Part shown: piece after piece, positions 24,911-33,624 of the stretch
Numbering within the stretch: position 1 is the stretch's first letter
How the letters are laid out: every line of letters starts with the position of its first letter
Source of the DNA: Pseudomonas sp. WN033
GTDB taxonomy: Bacteria > Pseudomonadota > Gammaproteobacteria > Pseudomonadales > Pseudomonadaceae
NCBI GenBank assembly: GCA_002287035.1
Contig: NSKG01000002.1
Span: 186,001-250,000 of the forward strand
DNA: 64,000 nt
Direction: 5' to 3'
Translations under genes and position numbers: made by a program
Notes under the pieces: generated by a model
What the model was told of the DNA's origin: nothing
The model's database searches: none
The model's input: the letters and a program-made list of their open reading frames with translations, nothing else

Positions 24911-26089
24911 CTATTTGCTCAGATAACGCATCCCCTCTTCCAACCCTTCCAGAGTCAGCGGGTACATGCGGTCTTCGATCAGATCACGAATGATCCGGGT
25001 CGAGGTGGTGTAATCCCAGGCATCCTTGGGGTACGGGTTGATCCAGATGAGCTTCTTGTACTTCTCCATGAAGCGCTGAATCCACACATGCCCGGCCTCT
25101 TCGTTCCAGTGCTCGACACTGCCACCGGGCTGGGTGATTTCGTAGGGCGCCATGGCGGCATCACCGACGAACACCACCTTGTAGTCCGGACCATATTTGT
25201 GCAACAGATCGATGGTCGGGGTGCGTTCGCTGGTACGGCGCAGGTTGTTCTTCCACACCGATTCATAGATGCAGTTATGGAAGTAGAAGTACTCCAGGTG
25301 CTTGAACTCGGTACGACAGGCCGAGAACAGCTCCTCGCAGACCTTGATATGCGCATCCATCGAACCGCCGATATCGAACAGCAGCAGCAGCTTGACCGCG
25401 TTGCGTCGCTCGGGGCGCATCTGGATATTCAGCAGGCCACCGTCACGCGCGGTGTGATCAATGGTACCGTCGATATCGAACTCTTCAGCCGCACCGGTTC
25501 GGGCAAACTTGCGCAGCCGGCGCAGGGCCACCTTGATATTGCGCGTGCCGAGTTCGACCTGGTCATCAAGGTTCTTATACTCGCGCTGATCCCAGACCTT
25601 GACCGCCTTGCCCTGACGCTTGCCAGCATTGCCGACACGGATGCCTTCGGGGTTGAAGCCACCGGAGCCGAACGGGCTGGTGCCGCCGGTACCGATCCAC
25701 TTGTTGCCCCCCTCGTGGCGCTCCTTCTGTTCTTCAAGGCGTTTCTTGAACTCCTCGATCAGCTTGTCCAGGCCGCCCAGGCTCTGGATCTGGGCCTTTT
25801 CCTCATCGGTCAGCAGGCGCTCGAATTCCTTGCGCAGCCAATCTTCGGGAATCAGCGCCTCAAGCAACTGATCGAGATTTTCCAGCCCCTTGAAGTAGGC
25901 ACTGAAGGCGCGGTCAAACTTGTCGAAATGGCGCTCATCCTTGACCATTACCGTGCGCGACAGGTAGTAGAACTCTTCCATGTCGGCAAACACCACATGG
26001 TGCTTGAGCGCATTGATCAGATCGAGCAGCTCACGGACCGAGACCGGTACCTTGGCTGCACGCATTTCATTGAACAGGCCCAATAACAT
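24911..26089 (-). CDS. VWA-domain protein (CoxE-like, DUF58-linked family)
   Basis: A 392-residue cytoplasmic protein with an N-terminal helical region (FNEMRAAKVPVSVRELLDL; FADMEEFYYLSRTVMVKDE) and a C-terminal von Willebrand A domain from about residue 230. The metal site reads FDIGGSMDAH, a DxGxS variant of the usual DxSxS MIDAS motif. The Gly-rich linker GGNKWIGTGGTSPFGSGG is characteristic of this family. It lies 11 bases after the MoxR gene and is co-transcribed with it, so the pair probably forms a MoxR-VWA chaperone system. The client is unknown. Confidence 0.88.
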   Translation of the reverse strand: MLLGLFNEMRAAKVPVSVRELLDLINALKHHVVFADMEEFYYLSRTVMVKDERHFDKFDRAFSAYFKGLENLDQLLEALIPEDWLRKEFERLLTDEEKAQIQSLGGLDKLIEEFKKRLEEQKERHEGGNKWIGTGGTSPFGSGGFNPEGIRVGNAGKRQGKAVKVWDQREYKNLDDQVELGTRNIKVALRRLRKFARTGAAEEFDIDGTIDHTARDGGLLNIQMRPERRNAVKLLLLFDIGGSMDAHIKVCEELFSACRTEFKHLEYFYFHNCIYESVWKNNLRRTSERTPTIDLLHKYGPDYKVVFVGDAAMAPYEITQPGGSVEHWNEEAGHVWIQRFMEKYKKLIWINPYPKDAWDYTTSTRIIRDLIEDRMYPLTLEGLEEGMRYLSK

Positions 26090-26100
26090 CGGGCACCCCC

Positions 26101-26946
26101 TTAGCGATTCTGCCGACGGGTCATGAACGCCAGACGCTCAAGCAGCTGTACGTCCTGTTCGTTCTTCACCAGCGCGCCGTACAGCGGCGGAATGGCCTTG
26201 GTCGGATCACGATCACGCAGCACCTCAGCGCCGATCTGATCAGCCATCAGCAGCTTCAGCCAGTCGACCAGCTCCGAGGTTGAAGGCTTCTTCTTCAGGC
26301 CCGGCACCTTGCGCACGTCGAAGAAGATATCCATCGCCTCGGCGACCAGCTCCTTCTTGATCTCCGGGAAGTGCACATCAACGATCTTCTGCATGGTGTC
26401 GCGATCAGGGAAAGCGATGTAATGGAAGAAGCAGCGGCGCAGGAAAGCATCCGGCAGCTCCTTCTCGTTGTTCGAGGTAATGATGATGATCGGGCGCTGC
26501 TTGGCCTTGATGGTCTCGTTGGTTTCGTAAACGAAGAACTCCATCTTGTCGAGTTCCTGCAACAGGTCGTTGGGGAACTCGATGTCGGCCTTGTCGATCT
26601 CATCAATCAGCAGGATGGCGCGCTGGTCAGACTCGAAGGCCTCCCACAGCTTGCCCTTTTTGATGTAGTTGCGGATGTCGTGAACCTTGTCTTCACCCAA
26701 CTGCGAGTCACGCAGGCGGCTGACTGCGTCGTACTCGTACAGCCCCTGATGGGCCTTGGTGGTCGACTTGATGTGCCAGGTGATCAGCTTGGCGCCCAGC
26801 GACTCGGCCAACTGTTCGGCCAGCATGGTCTTGCCGGTACCCGGTTCACCTTTGACCAGCAGCGGACGCTGCAGGGTGATGGCGGCATTGACCGCCAGTT
26901 TCAAATCGTCTGTGGCGACGTAGGAAGCGGTACCTTCGAATTTCAT
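26101..26946 (-). CDS. MoxR-family AAA+ ATPase
   Basis: A 281-residue AAA+ chaperone-like ATPase. Walker A is GEPGTGKT at 33-40, Walker B is ILLIDEID at 111-118, sensor 1 is IIITSNNEKELPDAF and the arginine finger region is FLRRCFFHYIAFPDRD. ATG 26946 has GAGGA upstream; 16 upstream codons are excluded. It is the first gene of the MoxR-VWA operon. MoxR proteins typically insert metals or cofactors or mature protein complexes together with VWA partners; the specific target here is not evident. Confidence 0.92.
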   Translation of the reverse strand: MKFEGTASYVATDDLKLAVNAAITLQRPLLVKGEPGTGKTMLAEQLAESLGAKLITWHIKSTTKAHQGLYEYDAVSRLRDSQLGEDKVHDIRNYIKKGKLWEAFESDQRAILLIDEIDKADIEFPNDLLQELDKMEFFVYETNETIKAKQRPIIIITSNNEKELPDAFLRRCFFHYIAFPDRDTMQKIVDVHFPEIKKELVAEAMDIFFDVRKVPGLKKKPSTSELVDWLKLLMADQIGAEVLRDRDPTKAIPPLYGALVKNEQDVQLLERLAFMTRRQNR

Positions 26947-27093
26947 GCAGGCTGTCCTCAATAAAACCGGTTTGCGGTTGCCTTGGGCTGGCAACTTTCA
27001 AGTAAGCCGTTGACTATATCGCGTGCATAGGCGCAGTGTGAACCGGGGTGTAGTATTCAGTCACTGAATGATCATCAGGACAAGGAATCATCC

Positions 27094-28068
27094 ATGAGCA
27101 AGATTTACGCAGACAACTCCCAGGCCATCGGCAACACACCGCTGGTGCGCATCAACCGCCTGGCCCCCAAGGGCGTGACCATTTTGGCCAAAATCGAAGG
27201 CCGCAACCCCGCCTACTCGGTCAAATGCCGCATTGGTGCCAGCATGATCTGGGACGCTGAATCCAGCGGCCGGCTCAAGCCCGGCATGACGCTGGTCGAG
27301 CCAACCTCGGGCAACACCGGAATCGGCCTGGCTTTTGTTGCTGCGGCACGCGGCTACAAGCTGATCCTGACCATGCCGGCATCGATGAGTCTGGAGCGGC
27401 GCAAGGTGCTCAAGGCCCTGGGCGCCGAACTGGTCCTGACCGAGCCGGCCAAAGGCATGAAGGGCGCCATCGAGAAAGCCCATGAAATCGCCACCAGCAA
27501 CCCCGAGCAGTATCTGCTGCTGCAACAGTTCGACAACCCGGCCAACCCGGCGATTCATGAAAAGACCACCGGCCCGGAGATCTGGCGCGATACCGATGGC
27601 GATATCGATGTACTGGTCGCAGGTGTGGGTACCGGCGGCACCATTACCGGAGTATCGCGCTATATAAAGCAGCAGTGCGGCAAACCGATCCTTTCCGTGG
27701 CGGTAGAGCCGATCAGCTCACCGGTGATCAGCCAGACCCTGGCCGGCGAAGAAGTCAAACCCAGCCCGCACAAGATACAGGGTATCGGTGCCGGCTTTGT
27801 GCCAAAGAACCTCGACATCAGCCTGGTCGATCGCGTCGAGCAGGTCAGCGATGATGAGGCCAAGGCCATGGCCATGCGTTTGATGCGCGAAGAAGGCATT
27901 CTCAGCGGCATTTCCTGCGGCGCCGCCATGGCCGCCGCGGTACGCCTGGCCGAGAAGCCCGAGTTTCAGGGCAAGACCCTGGTAGTGATCCTGCCGGATT
28001 CCGGCGAGCGCTATCTGTCCAGCATGTTGTTCACTGACCTGTTCACCGAGCAGGAAATGGTGCAGTAA
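27094..28068 (+). CDS. cysK: Cysteine synthase A (O-acetylserine sulfhydrylase)
   Basis: PLP enzyme making cysteine from O-acetylserine and sulfide in the cytoplasm. The 324-residue length equals CysK rather than the shorter CysM. PLP-binding Lys44 sits in [11 protein letters not shown], the substrate loop is PTSGNTG at 70-76, the phosphate loop is [10 protein letters not shown] and the SGISCGAA serine region is near 270. The N-terminus [20 protein letters not shown] matches CysK closely. AAGGA precedes the start. It is divergent from the MoxR-VWA operon and followed by aceK. Confidence 0.96.
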   Translation: MSKIYADNSQAIGNTPLVRINRLAPKGVTILAKIEGRNPAYSVKCRIGASMIWDAESSGRLKPGMTLVEPTSGNTGIGLAFVAAARGYKLILTMPASMSLERRKVLKALGAELVLTEPAKGMKGAIEKAHEIATSNPEQYLLLQQFDNPANPAIHEKTTGPEIWRDTDGDIDVLVAGVGTGGTITGVSRYIKQQCGKPILSVAVEPISSPVISQTLAGEEVKPSPHKIQGIGAGFVPKNLDISLVDRVEQVSDDEAKAMAMRLMREEGILSGISCGAAMAAAVRLAEKPEFQGKTLVVILPDSGERYLSSMLFTDLFTEQEMVQ

Positions 28069-28176
28069 GCCTCCCCTGTGGGCCGCAACAGCGGCCCGCG
28101 ACCTTCGAACACTTCCACCAGCGCCCACGACTGGCTTATTCTGCCGGCAGACATTCTGCACAAGGCCCAGCCAATC

Positions 28177-29892
28177 ATGCCCTACAGCCCAGAAACCCTG
28201 GCTCAGACCATTCTCGACAGTTTCGACGATTACCGCCGTCAGTTTCGCGACATCACCGAAGGCGCCCGGACCCGGTTTGAACAGGCTCGCTGGAACGACA
28301 TCCAGGACGCCTCAACTCAACGGATCAACCTGTACGAAGAGTGCGTTCACAATACTGCCGACACCCTGCGGGCTAATGCCGAGGTCAGCGGCATCATGGA
28401 TGCCGGGCGCTGGCCGGCGATCCGCCAGGCCTACATTCCGCTGATCGACCAACGCTTTGATGACGAGCTGGCTGAGACCTGGTTCAACTCGATTTTTTGC
28501 GCGTTGCATCACCATGACCAGATCAGCGACCGGACCATGTTCGTCCACAGTTCCCGCCCGCTGACCAGGCCACCGTCACGCATCGCCTTGACCCGCGGGT
28601 TCATTTCCGATGGATCACTGGATGCCCTGGTCCGGCAGATACAGGATGAATACGCCTTTGATGCACCATGGGCCAACCCGGATGCGGATCGCCACATGAT
28701 TGTCGAGAAGCTGCGCCAGGGGCTGCCTGACTGGGCCCAGCAGGATCGCGGTCTGACACTGGAGCTGGTGCAGTCAGTATTCTACCGCAACAAGGGCGCA
28801 TATCTGGTCGGTCGGGTCCTGAGCCAGGGCGAACAATGGCCATTCGTACTGCCGCTGGTACACCGCGAGCATGAAGGTATTGCCGTCGACACCCTGATCA
28901 CCGACGAATCCGAGGTGTCGATTATTTTCTCCTTCACGCGCTCCTACTTCATGGTCGATGCACCGGTGCCGAGCGAGATGGTCGCCTTCCTCAAGCGCCT
29001 GCTGCCGGGCAAACACATCGCTGAACTTTATACCGCCATTGGCTTCTACAAGCAGGGAAAGTCCGAGTTCTACCGCGCCCTGATCGATCATCTGGCCAAC
29101 AGCGACGACCGTTTCATCATGGCCCCGGGTGTGCGCGGCATGGTCATGAGCGTATTCACCCTGCCCGGCTTCAACACCGTATTCAAGATCATCAAGGATC
29201 GCTTTGCGCCATCGAAAAATATCGATCGCGCTACCGTCATCGACAAATACCGCCTGGTGAAACGCCACGACAGGGTCGGGCGAATGGCCGACACCCAGGA
29301 GTTCGCTGATTTCCGCTTCCCTCGCGAGCGCTTCGACCCAGAATGCCTGGCCGAACTGCTGGAAGTGGCGGCCAGCACGGTGGTCGAGGAAGGTGACACC
29401 ATTCTGATCCGCCACTGCTGGACCGAACGGCGCATGACTCCGCTGAACATCTATCTGGAACACGCCAGTGAAAGCCAGACCCGCGAAGCCCTGTTCGATT
29501 ATGGCCAGTCGATCAAGGAGCTGGCAGCCGCCAACATCTTTCCCGGCGACATGCTGCTGAAAAACTTCGGTGTCACTCGCCATGGTCGAGTGGTGTTCTA
29601 CGACTACGACGAGATCAGCTACCTGACCGAAGTAAACTTCAGACATATTCCCGAGCCCATGTACCCTGAGCAGGAGCTGTCATCGGAGCCTTGGTATTCG
29701 GTAGGCCCCAACGACGTGTTCCCCGAAGAGTTTCCAGTCTTTCTGTTCGCCGATATTGGCCACCGCAGGCTGTTTGCCTCGATGCATGGCGACCTGTTCG
29801 ACGCCGATTATTGGAAAGGTCTGCAAGCCCGGATCCAGGCCGGTCAGGTACTGGATGTCTATCCGTATCGACGCCAGCGGATGGAGGCCTGA
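28177..29892 (+). CDS. aceK: Isocitrate dehydrogenase kinase/phosphatase
   Basis: Bifunctional enzyme that phosphorylates and dephosphorylates isocitrate dehydrogenase to steer carbon between the TCA cycle and glyoxylate bypass. The 571-residue protein matches AceK length. It has the N-terminal regulatory region ([20 protein letters not shown]) and the kinase domain with nucleotide loop [18 protein letters not shown] near 314-331, plus [20 protein letters not shown] and [15 protein letters not shown] of the catalytic loop. The start [11 protein letters not shown] at 28177 has only a distant AAGG. It lies after cysK; in E. coli aceK is in the ace operon, so this placement is the pseudomonad one. 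Confidence 0.96.
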   Translation: MPYSPETLAQTILDSFDDYRRQFRDITEGARTRFEQARWNDIQDASTQRINLYEECVHNTADTLRANAEVSGIMDAGRWPAIRQAYIPLIDQRFDDELAETWFNSIFCALHHHDQISDRTMFVHSSRPLTRPPSRIALTRGFISDGSLDALVRQIQDEYAFDAPWANPDADRHMIVEKLRQGLPDWAQQDRGLTLELVQSVFYRNKGAYLVGRVLSQGEQWPFVLPLVHREHEGIAVDTLITDESEVSIIFSFTRSYFMVDAPVPSEMVAFLKRLLPGKHIAELYTAIGFYKQGKSEFYRALIDHLANSDDRFIMAPGVRGMVMSVFTLPGFNTVFKIIKDRFAPSKNIDRATVIDKYRLVKRHDRVGRMADTQEFADFRFPRERFDPECLAELLEVAASTVVEEGDTILIRHCWTERRMTPLNIYLEHASESQTREALFDYGQSIKELAAANIFPGDMLLKNFGVTRHGRVVFYDYDEISYLTEVNFRHIPEPMYPEQELSSEPWYSVGPNDVFPEEFPVFLFADIGHRRLFASMHGDLFDADYWKGLQARIQAGQVLDVYPYRRQRMEA

Positions 29893-29945
29893 TGGGACCT
29901 GGTAAAAAAATTTGTCGGGAAACGTGCGCTTTTACGAATCTGTCG

Positions 29946-30161
29946 TATACTCAAGTTCGTTTATTCGCGCATTAACGCTTGATGGGTTCTACTTGACTTG
30001 TTTGGCGATAAGGCGCAGAGTGAGCGCGTAGGTTTTCAAGAGATAGAGTTGTAGGCTGCAAGCGCACTTTTCAGTACGTATGTTCGTCATCTCGTAATCT
30101 TTGATTCCCACGCTAACTGAGCATTTGCTCTAGTTTTTCAATTTGATAGGAATTATCTGAA
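29946..30161 (+). promoter_or_regulatory. Candidate -10 box and long 5' leader of the cold-shock gene
   Basis: TATACT at 29946-29951 is the best -10 element in the 269-base gap before the csp start and would give an untranslated leader of about 200 bases, as is typical of cspA-type genes whose leaders act as RNA thermosensors. No strong -35 is visible at 17 bases. A second possible -35, TTGACT, lies at 29993. Confidence 0.45.
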
Positions 30162-30368
30162 ATGGCAACTGGTACTGTTAAGTGGTTCAACGACACCAAA
30201 GGCTTTGGCTTCATTACTCCGGATGGCGGCGGTGACGATCTGTTCGCCCACTTCTCTGAAATCAAAGTACAAGGTTTCAAGTCCCTGGCCGAGAACCAGA
30301 AGGTGTCTTTCGACATCACTACTGGTCCGAAGGGCAAGCAAGCTGCAAACATTCAGATCATCGGCTAA
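30162..30368 (+). CDS. Cold-shock protein, CspA family
   Basis: A 68-residue single-domain OB-fold RNA chaperone that melts RNA secondary structure. RNP1 is KGFGFI (13-18) and RNP2 is DLFAHF (26-31); the N-terminus [20 protein letters not shown] is typical. AGGA precedes the ATG by about ten bases, in an A/T-rich context. A strong terminator follows 16 bases later, so the gene is monocistronic. Whether it is cold-induced or constitutive cannot be told, but the long leader favours post-transcriptional control. Confidence 0.95.
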   Translation: MATGTVKWFNDTKGFGFITPDGGGDDLFAHFSEIKVQGFKSLAENQKVSFDITTGPKGKQAANIQIIG

Positions 30369-30384
30369 TTGCTGAGATTTGAAT

Positions 30385-30413
30385 AAAAAAACCCGGCTCC
30401 GGCCGGGTTTTTT
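30385..30413. terminator. Rho-independent terminator of csp
   Basis: AAAAAAACCCGGC then a short loop then GCCGGGTTTTTT. It is symmetrical and directly downstream of the cold-shock gene. Confidence 0.92.
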
Positions 30414-30567
30414 GTGCCCGTCTTTCAGACCATGCACACGCATCAAAAAACACTCGCCCTGAACTCTCTGACAGCGTACCCTATGGGCCATTGAATCCAG
30501 GGCCTGCACGACGCACCATGCCTACCTGCCGGGCCCGTTACCACGTAGTTTCCAAGGGGTTCGTACA

Positions 30568-31149
30568 GTGGATAGCACCGAATCGAAAAAAGCCGCCGAC
30601 ACACTCAGACTGACCATCTTCCGCGCTGCCGAGGCCATCGTCAGTGAACAAGGCGCCTCGCAACTCAACTTCACCACCCTGAGCGAACGCACCAAGATCG
30701 ACGAAGCCAGCCTTCAGTCGATGTTTTCCGACCGTGAAGCTCTGCTGACCGCCATGATCGAGCATCGCCTGGAGCGCTTCCGGGTCCGCTGGCGTGCCTA
30801 TGAAAGCGTCCTGCCGGACGATCCCATGACCGAACTCAAGGCTTTGCTGCTCAGCAACCTGAGCGAATCAACCGAAGAGAAGAACCTGGACTCAGCCATC
30901 CTGGCCGCCGCTGCCAGCAACCCGGCGCTGCTGCAGACAACCTCTGACGACGTTCGCGGGCTGTTCGACATCCTCGACAAGTCACCTCTGGGCCTGGCTC
31001 AGGCCAGCATTCTGTTCTTTTCGGTACGTGGTTACCGGCTGTTCGAGCAAATCGGCATCTGCCCAATGACCGACGTCCAGCGTACCGACTTCCAGGAACA
31101 GATCATGAAGCTTGCCCGTACCCTGTACGAGCAGAAGAACGAAGAGTAA
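30568..31149 (+). CDS. TetR-family transcriptional regulator
   Basis: A 193-residue TetR-type repressor. The N-terminal helix-turn-helix (about residues 15-60) reads RLTIFRAAEAIVSEQGASQL, then TTLSERTKIDEASLQSMFSD and REALLTAMIEHRLERF. The C-terminal half is helical and would bind the effector. The start is GTG 30568 with AAGGGG eight bases upstream. It is isolated, ending one base before the convergent membrane-protein gene, so its regulon cannot be guessed from context. The recognition helix is divergent from the canonical pattern. Confidence 0.85.
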   Translation: MDSTESKKAADTLRLTIFRAAEAIVSEQGASQLNFTTLSERTKIDEASLQSMFSDREALLTAMIEHRLERFRVRWRAYESVLPDDPMTELKALLLSNLSESTEEKNLDSAILAAAASNPALLQTTSDDVRGLFDILDKSPLGLAQASILFFSVRGYRLFEQIGICPMTDVQRTDFQEQIMKLARTLYEQKNEE

Positions 31150-31150
31150 T

Positions 31151-31522
31151 TCAGTCGCTGGCCGGAGCCGCATCAACGCTCCGGCCACGCCAGTGCCGCC
31201 AGGCCAGCCGCAAGCACGCCAGACCAACCCAGGCCAGCAACGCCAGGGTCATTACCAGCGCCAACTCGCCGAGCACCCGCGCCTGGTTGTCGCCAGTATT
31301 GAGGAAGGTATCCAGTCCCCAGATGATCACCGCCGGCGCCAACCACGGCTCGCTGACATTGACCTGCGCCGGGGTAAACAGCAGAACTGCCATGATCACC
31401 CACAGCGGCTCACGAACAAACCACCAGGCCCAACGGGTCATTACCCACCATACCAGCCAACTACAGGCCGCCGCACCCAGGTAGGCGATCCAGATCAACT
31501 GATATTCAGACTCATTGAACAT
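31151..31522 (-). CDS. Small integral membrane protein, function unknown
   Basis: A 123-residue hydrophobic protein with about three to four predicted membrane helices (around residues 8-30, 37-50, 60-70 and 86-108) and a basic C-terminal tail (RLAWRHWRGRS). It is rich in Trp, including WLVWWVMTRWAWWF. It is convergent with the TetR gene (one base apart) and divergent from oligopeptidase B. I do not recognise the family. The consistent open frame with a sensible topology supports a real gene, but the ribosome-binding site is weak. Confidence 0.6.
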   Translation of the reverse strand: MFNESEYQLIWIAYLGAAACSWLVWWVMTRWAWWFVREPLWVIMAVLLFTPAQVNVSEPWLAPAVIIWGLDTFLNTGDNQARVLGELALVMTLALLAWVGLACLRLAWRHWRGRSVDAAPASD

Positions 31523-31589
31523 CGATAGGTATCCGCTTGCAGAAATGAGGTGCCTATAATAGCGGTTTTACCCTTGGAGTCCCAGACAG

Positions 31590-33596
31590 ATGCCACCCCG
31601 CGCCCAGCGCCTCGCCGGCGAAGACCCCTACGCCTGGCTCGAACAGCGCGATGCTCCCGAGGTTCGCGCCTACCTCGAGGAAGAAAACCGCCATACTGAA
31701 CAGTGGCTCAGCAGCCACCAGGACTGCCGTGAGCAGCTGTTCGAGGAAATCCGCGGTCGCATCCGTGAAACCGACCTGTCCCTGCCCAGCATCTGGGGTC
31801 CCTGGCTGTATTACCAGCGCACTCAGGCCGGAGCCGAATATCCCCGCTACTTCCGATGCCCCAAACCGGCAGGCGACAGCCTGCAAATCGATGAAGTCCA
31901 GGAAAGCCTCCTGCTCGACCTGAACCAACTGGCAGGCGATGGATTTCTCCAGCTAGGCGACTTTGCCATCAGCCCCGACCACCAATGGCTGGCCTATAGT
32001 CTCGACCGTCAGGGCGACGAAATTTATCAGCTCTATCTCAAACATCTGCCCAGCGGGCAGGTCAGCGAACTGCCGCTGGAACGAGCGGATGGCAGCCTGA
32101 CTTGGGCGGCCGATAGTCAAACCCTGTTCGCCGTCAGCCTGGATGCCGCCTCTCGCCCCGCCACCCTGTGGCGCCTGAACCATAAAGCCGCACCAGTACA
32201 GGTCTATCACGAAGCCGATGAACGCTTTCTGCTGCATTGCTACCGCAGCAGCTCCGAACAATGGCTGCTGCTGGCCAGCAACAGCAAAAACACCAGTGAA
32301 GTAAGACTGCTTGATGCTGATCAGCCTGACGGCCACTGGCAGGTGATCGCCCCACGTCGCAGCGGCCATGAGTACCATGTCGACCATGGCCCGGATGGTT
32401 TGCTGATTCGCAGCAACCAACCCGGCGACAACTTCGCCCTATATCAGGCCGATCCATCTACTCCGGACCCAGAGCACTGGCAACTGCGAGTCACCATGGA
32501 CAGCCAGCGCACCCTGGAAGATTTTCACGTCCAGTTGCATGGCCTGGTACTGAGCTACCGCGACCAGGGCCTGACCCGGCTGCAGGTCGTACCCAGCCAC
32601 GGCCAGCCCTACCAGGTTGACATGCCCGACGCGGTCTATAGCCTGCATGTCCAGGGCGGCGAGGAATATCCCAGCGAGCGTATCCGGCTGCGCTATGAAT
32701 CACTCAACCGCCCGGCCGAGATCCGGGCGCTGAATCTGGCCAGCAGTGAACAGCAGGTGCTGCGCAGAACCCCGGTGGAAGGCCCATTCGATCCAGCCGA
32801 CTATCGTGTCGAACGGCGCTGGGCTACAAGCCCTGATGGCCAGCGCGTCCCCATCAGTCTGGTCGGACGGCATGCCAGCTTTAACGCCCCTGCCCCGCTC
32901 TACCTGTATGGCTACGGTGCCTATGGCGCAAGCATGGACCCGTGGTTCTCCCACGCGCGCCTGTCACTACTGGAACGCGGCTGGCTGTTCGCGATTGCCC
33001 ATGTGCGTGGCGGTGCCGACATGGGCGAGCACTGGTATCTGGATGGCAAGCTTGAGCACAAGGAAAACACCTTCAGGGATTTCATCGCCTGCGCTGAACA
33101 ACTGCTCAGCGATGGCCTGAGCACACCTGCTCAACTGGTGATTGCCGGTGGCAGCGCCGGCGGCCTGCTGATTGGTAACGTGATCAACCAGCGTCCCGAG
33201 CTTTTCGCCGCCGCCGTCGCCGATGTGCCCTTCGTGGATGTCTGGAACACCATGAACAACCCCGACCTGCCATTGACCATCGGCGAGTACGAGGAATGGG
33301 GCGACCCGTCCGAGCCCGAGGTGGCGGCCCGCATCCGTGGCTACGCACCCTATGAACAGGTACGCGCCCAGGCCTACCCGGCCCTCTGGGTCACCGCTGG
33401 CTATCATGACGTGCGCGTGCAGTACTGGGAAGCCGCCAAGTGGGCAGCCAAACTGCGGCATATGAAAACCGACGACAATCCACTGCTGCTACGCACTCAG
33501 ATGGATGCCGGCCATGGCGGTGCCAGCGGGCGCTACCAGGCGATCCGGGAAATCACCGAGGAGTACAGTTTCCTGCTTAGTCAGGTTCCCGTTTGA
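31590..33596 (+). CDS. ptrB: Oligopeptidase B (prolyl oligopeptidase family S9A)
   Basis: A cytoplasmic serine peptidase that cleaves small peptides after Arg or Lys. The 668-residue protein has the N-terminal DPYAWLEQRDAPEVRAYLEE segment, a seven-bladed propeller to about residue 400, and the catalytic domain with Ser522 in GGSAGG, Asp607 in GYHDVRVQYWE and His642 in DAGHGGASGRY. GGWLFAIAHVRGG-type sequence (RGWLFAIAHVRGGADMGEHW) is also conserved. The ATG is preceded by TTGGAG. It is transcribed alone and converges on the RND pump gene. Trypsin-like specificity is inferred from the family. Confidence 0.92.
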   Translation: MPPRAQRLAGEDPYAWLEQRDAPEVRAYLEEENRHTEQWLSSHQDCREQLFEEIRGRIRETDLSLPSIWGPWLYYQRTQAGAEYPRYFRCPKPAGDSLQIDEVQESLLLDLNQLAGDGFLQLGDFAISPDHQWLAYSLDRQGDEIYQLYLKHLPSGQVSELPLERADGSLTWAADSQTLFAVSLDAASRPATLWRLNHKAAPVQVYHEADERFLLHCYRSSSEQWLLLASNSKNTSEVRLLDADQPDGHWQVIAPRRSGHEYHVDHGPDGLLIRSNQPGDNFALYQADPSTPDPEHWQLRVTMDSQRTLEDFHVQLHGLVLSYRDQGLTRLQVVPSHGQPYQVDMPDAVYSLHVQGGEEYPSERIRLRYESLNRPAEIRALNLASSEQQVLRRTPVEGPFDPADYRVERRWATSPDGQRVPISLVGRHASFNAPAPLYLYGYGAYGASMDPWFSHARLSLLERGWLFAIAHVRGGADMGEHWYLDGKLEHKENTFRDFIACAEQLLSDGLSTPAQLVIAGGSAGGLLIGNVINQRPELFAAAVADVPFVDVWNTMNNPDLPLTIGEYEEWGDPSEPEVAARIRGYAPYEQVRAQAYPALWVTAGYHDVRVQYWEAAKWAAKLRHMKTDDNPLLLRTQMDAGHGGASGRYQAIREITEEYSFLLSQVPV

Positions 33597-33603
33597 ACCA
33601 CAG

Positions 33604-33624
33604 GCGGCCCGTCAAACGGGCCGC
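33604..33624. terminator. GC-rich hairpin between convergent ptrB and RND genes
   Basis: GCGGCCCG and CGGGCCGC form an eight-base stem with a five-base loop. It overlaps the stop codon of the RND gene and begins eight bases after the ptrB stop. No T-tract follows, so it may be a barrier or weak terminator. Confidence 0.45.

Noticed and set aside
24911..29892. A linked defence or metal-insertion island (MoxR-VWA, cysK, aceK)
   Set aside because: The MoxR-VWA pair can accompany defence systems, but here the neighbours are core metabolic genes in the usual pseudomonad order, with no nuclease or effector.
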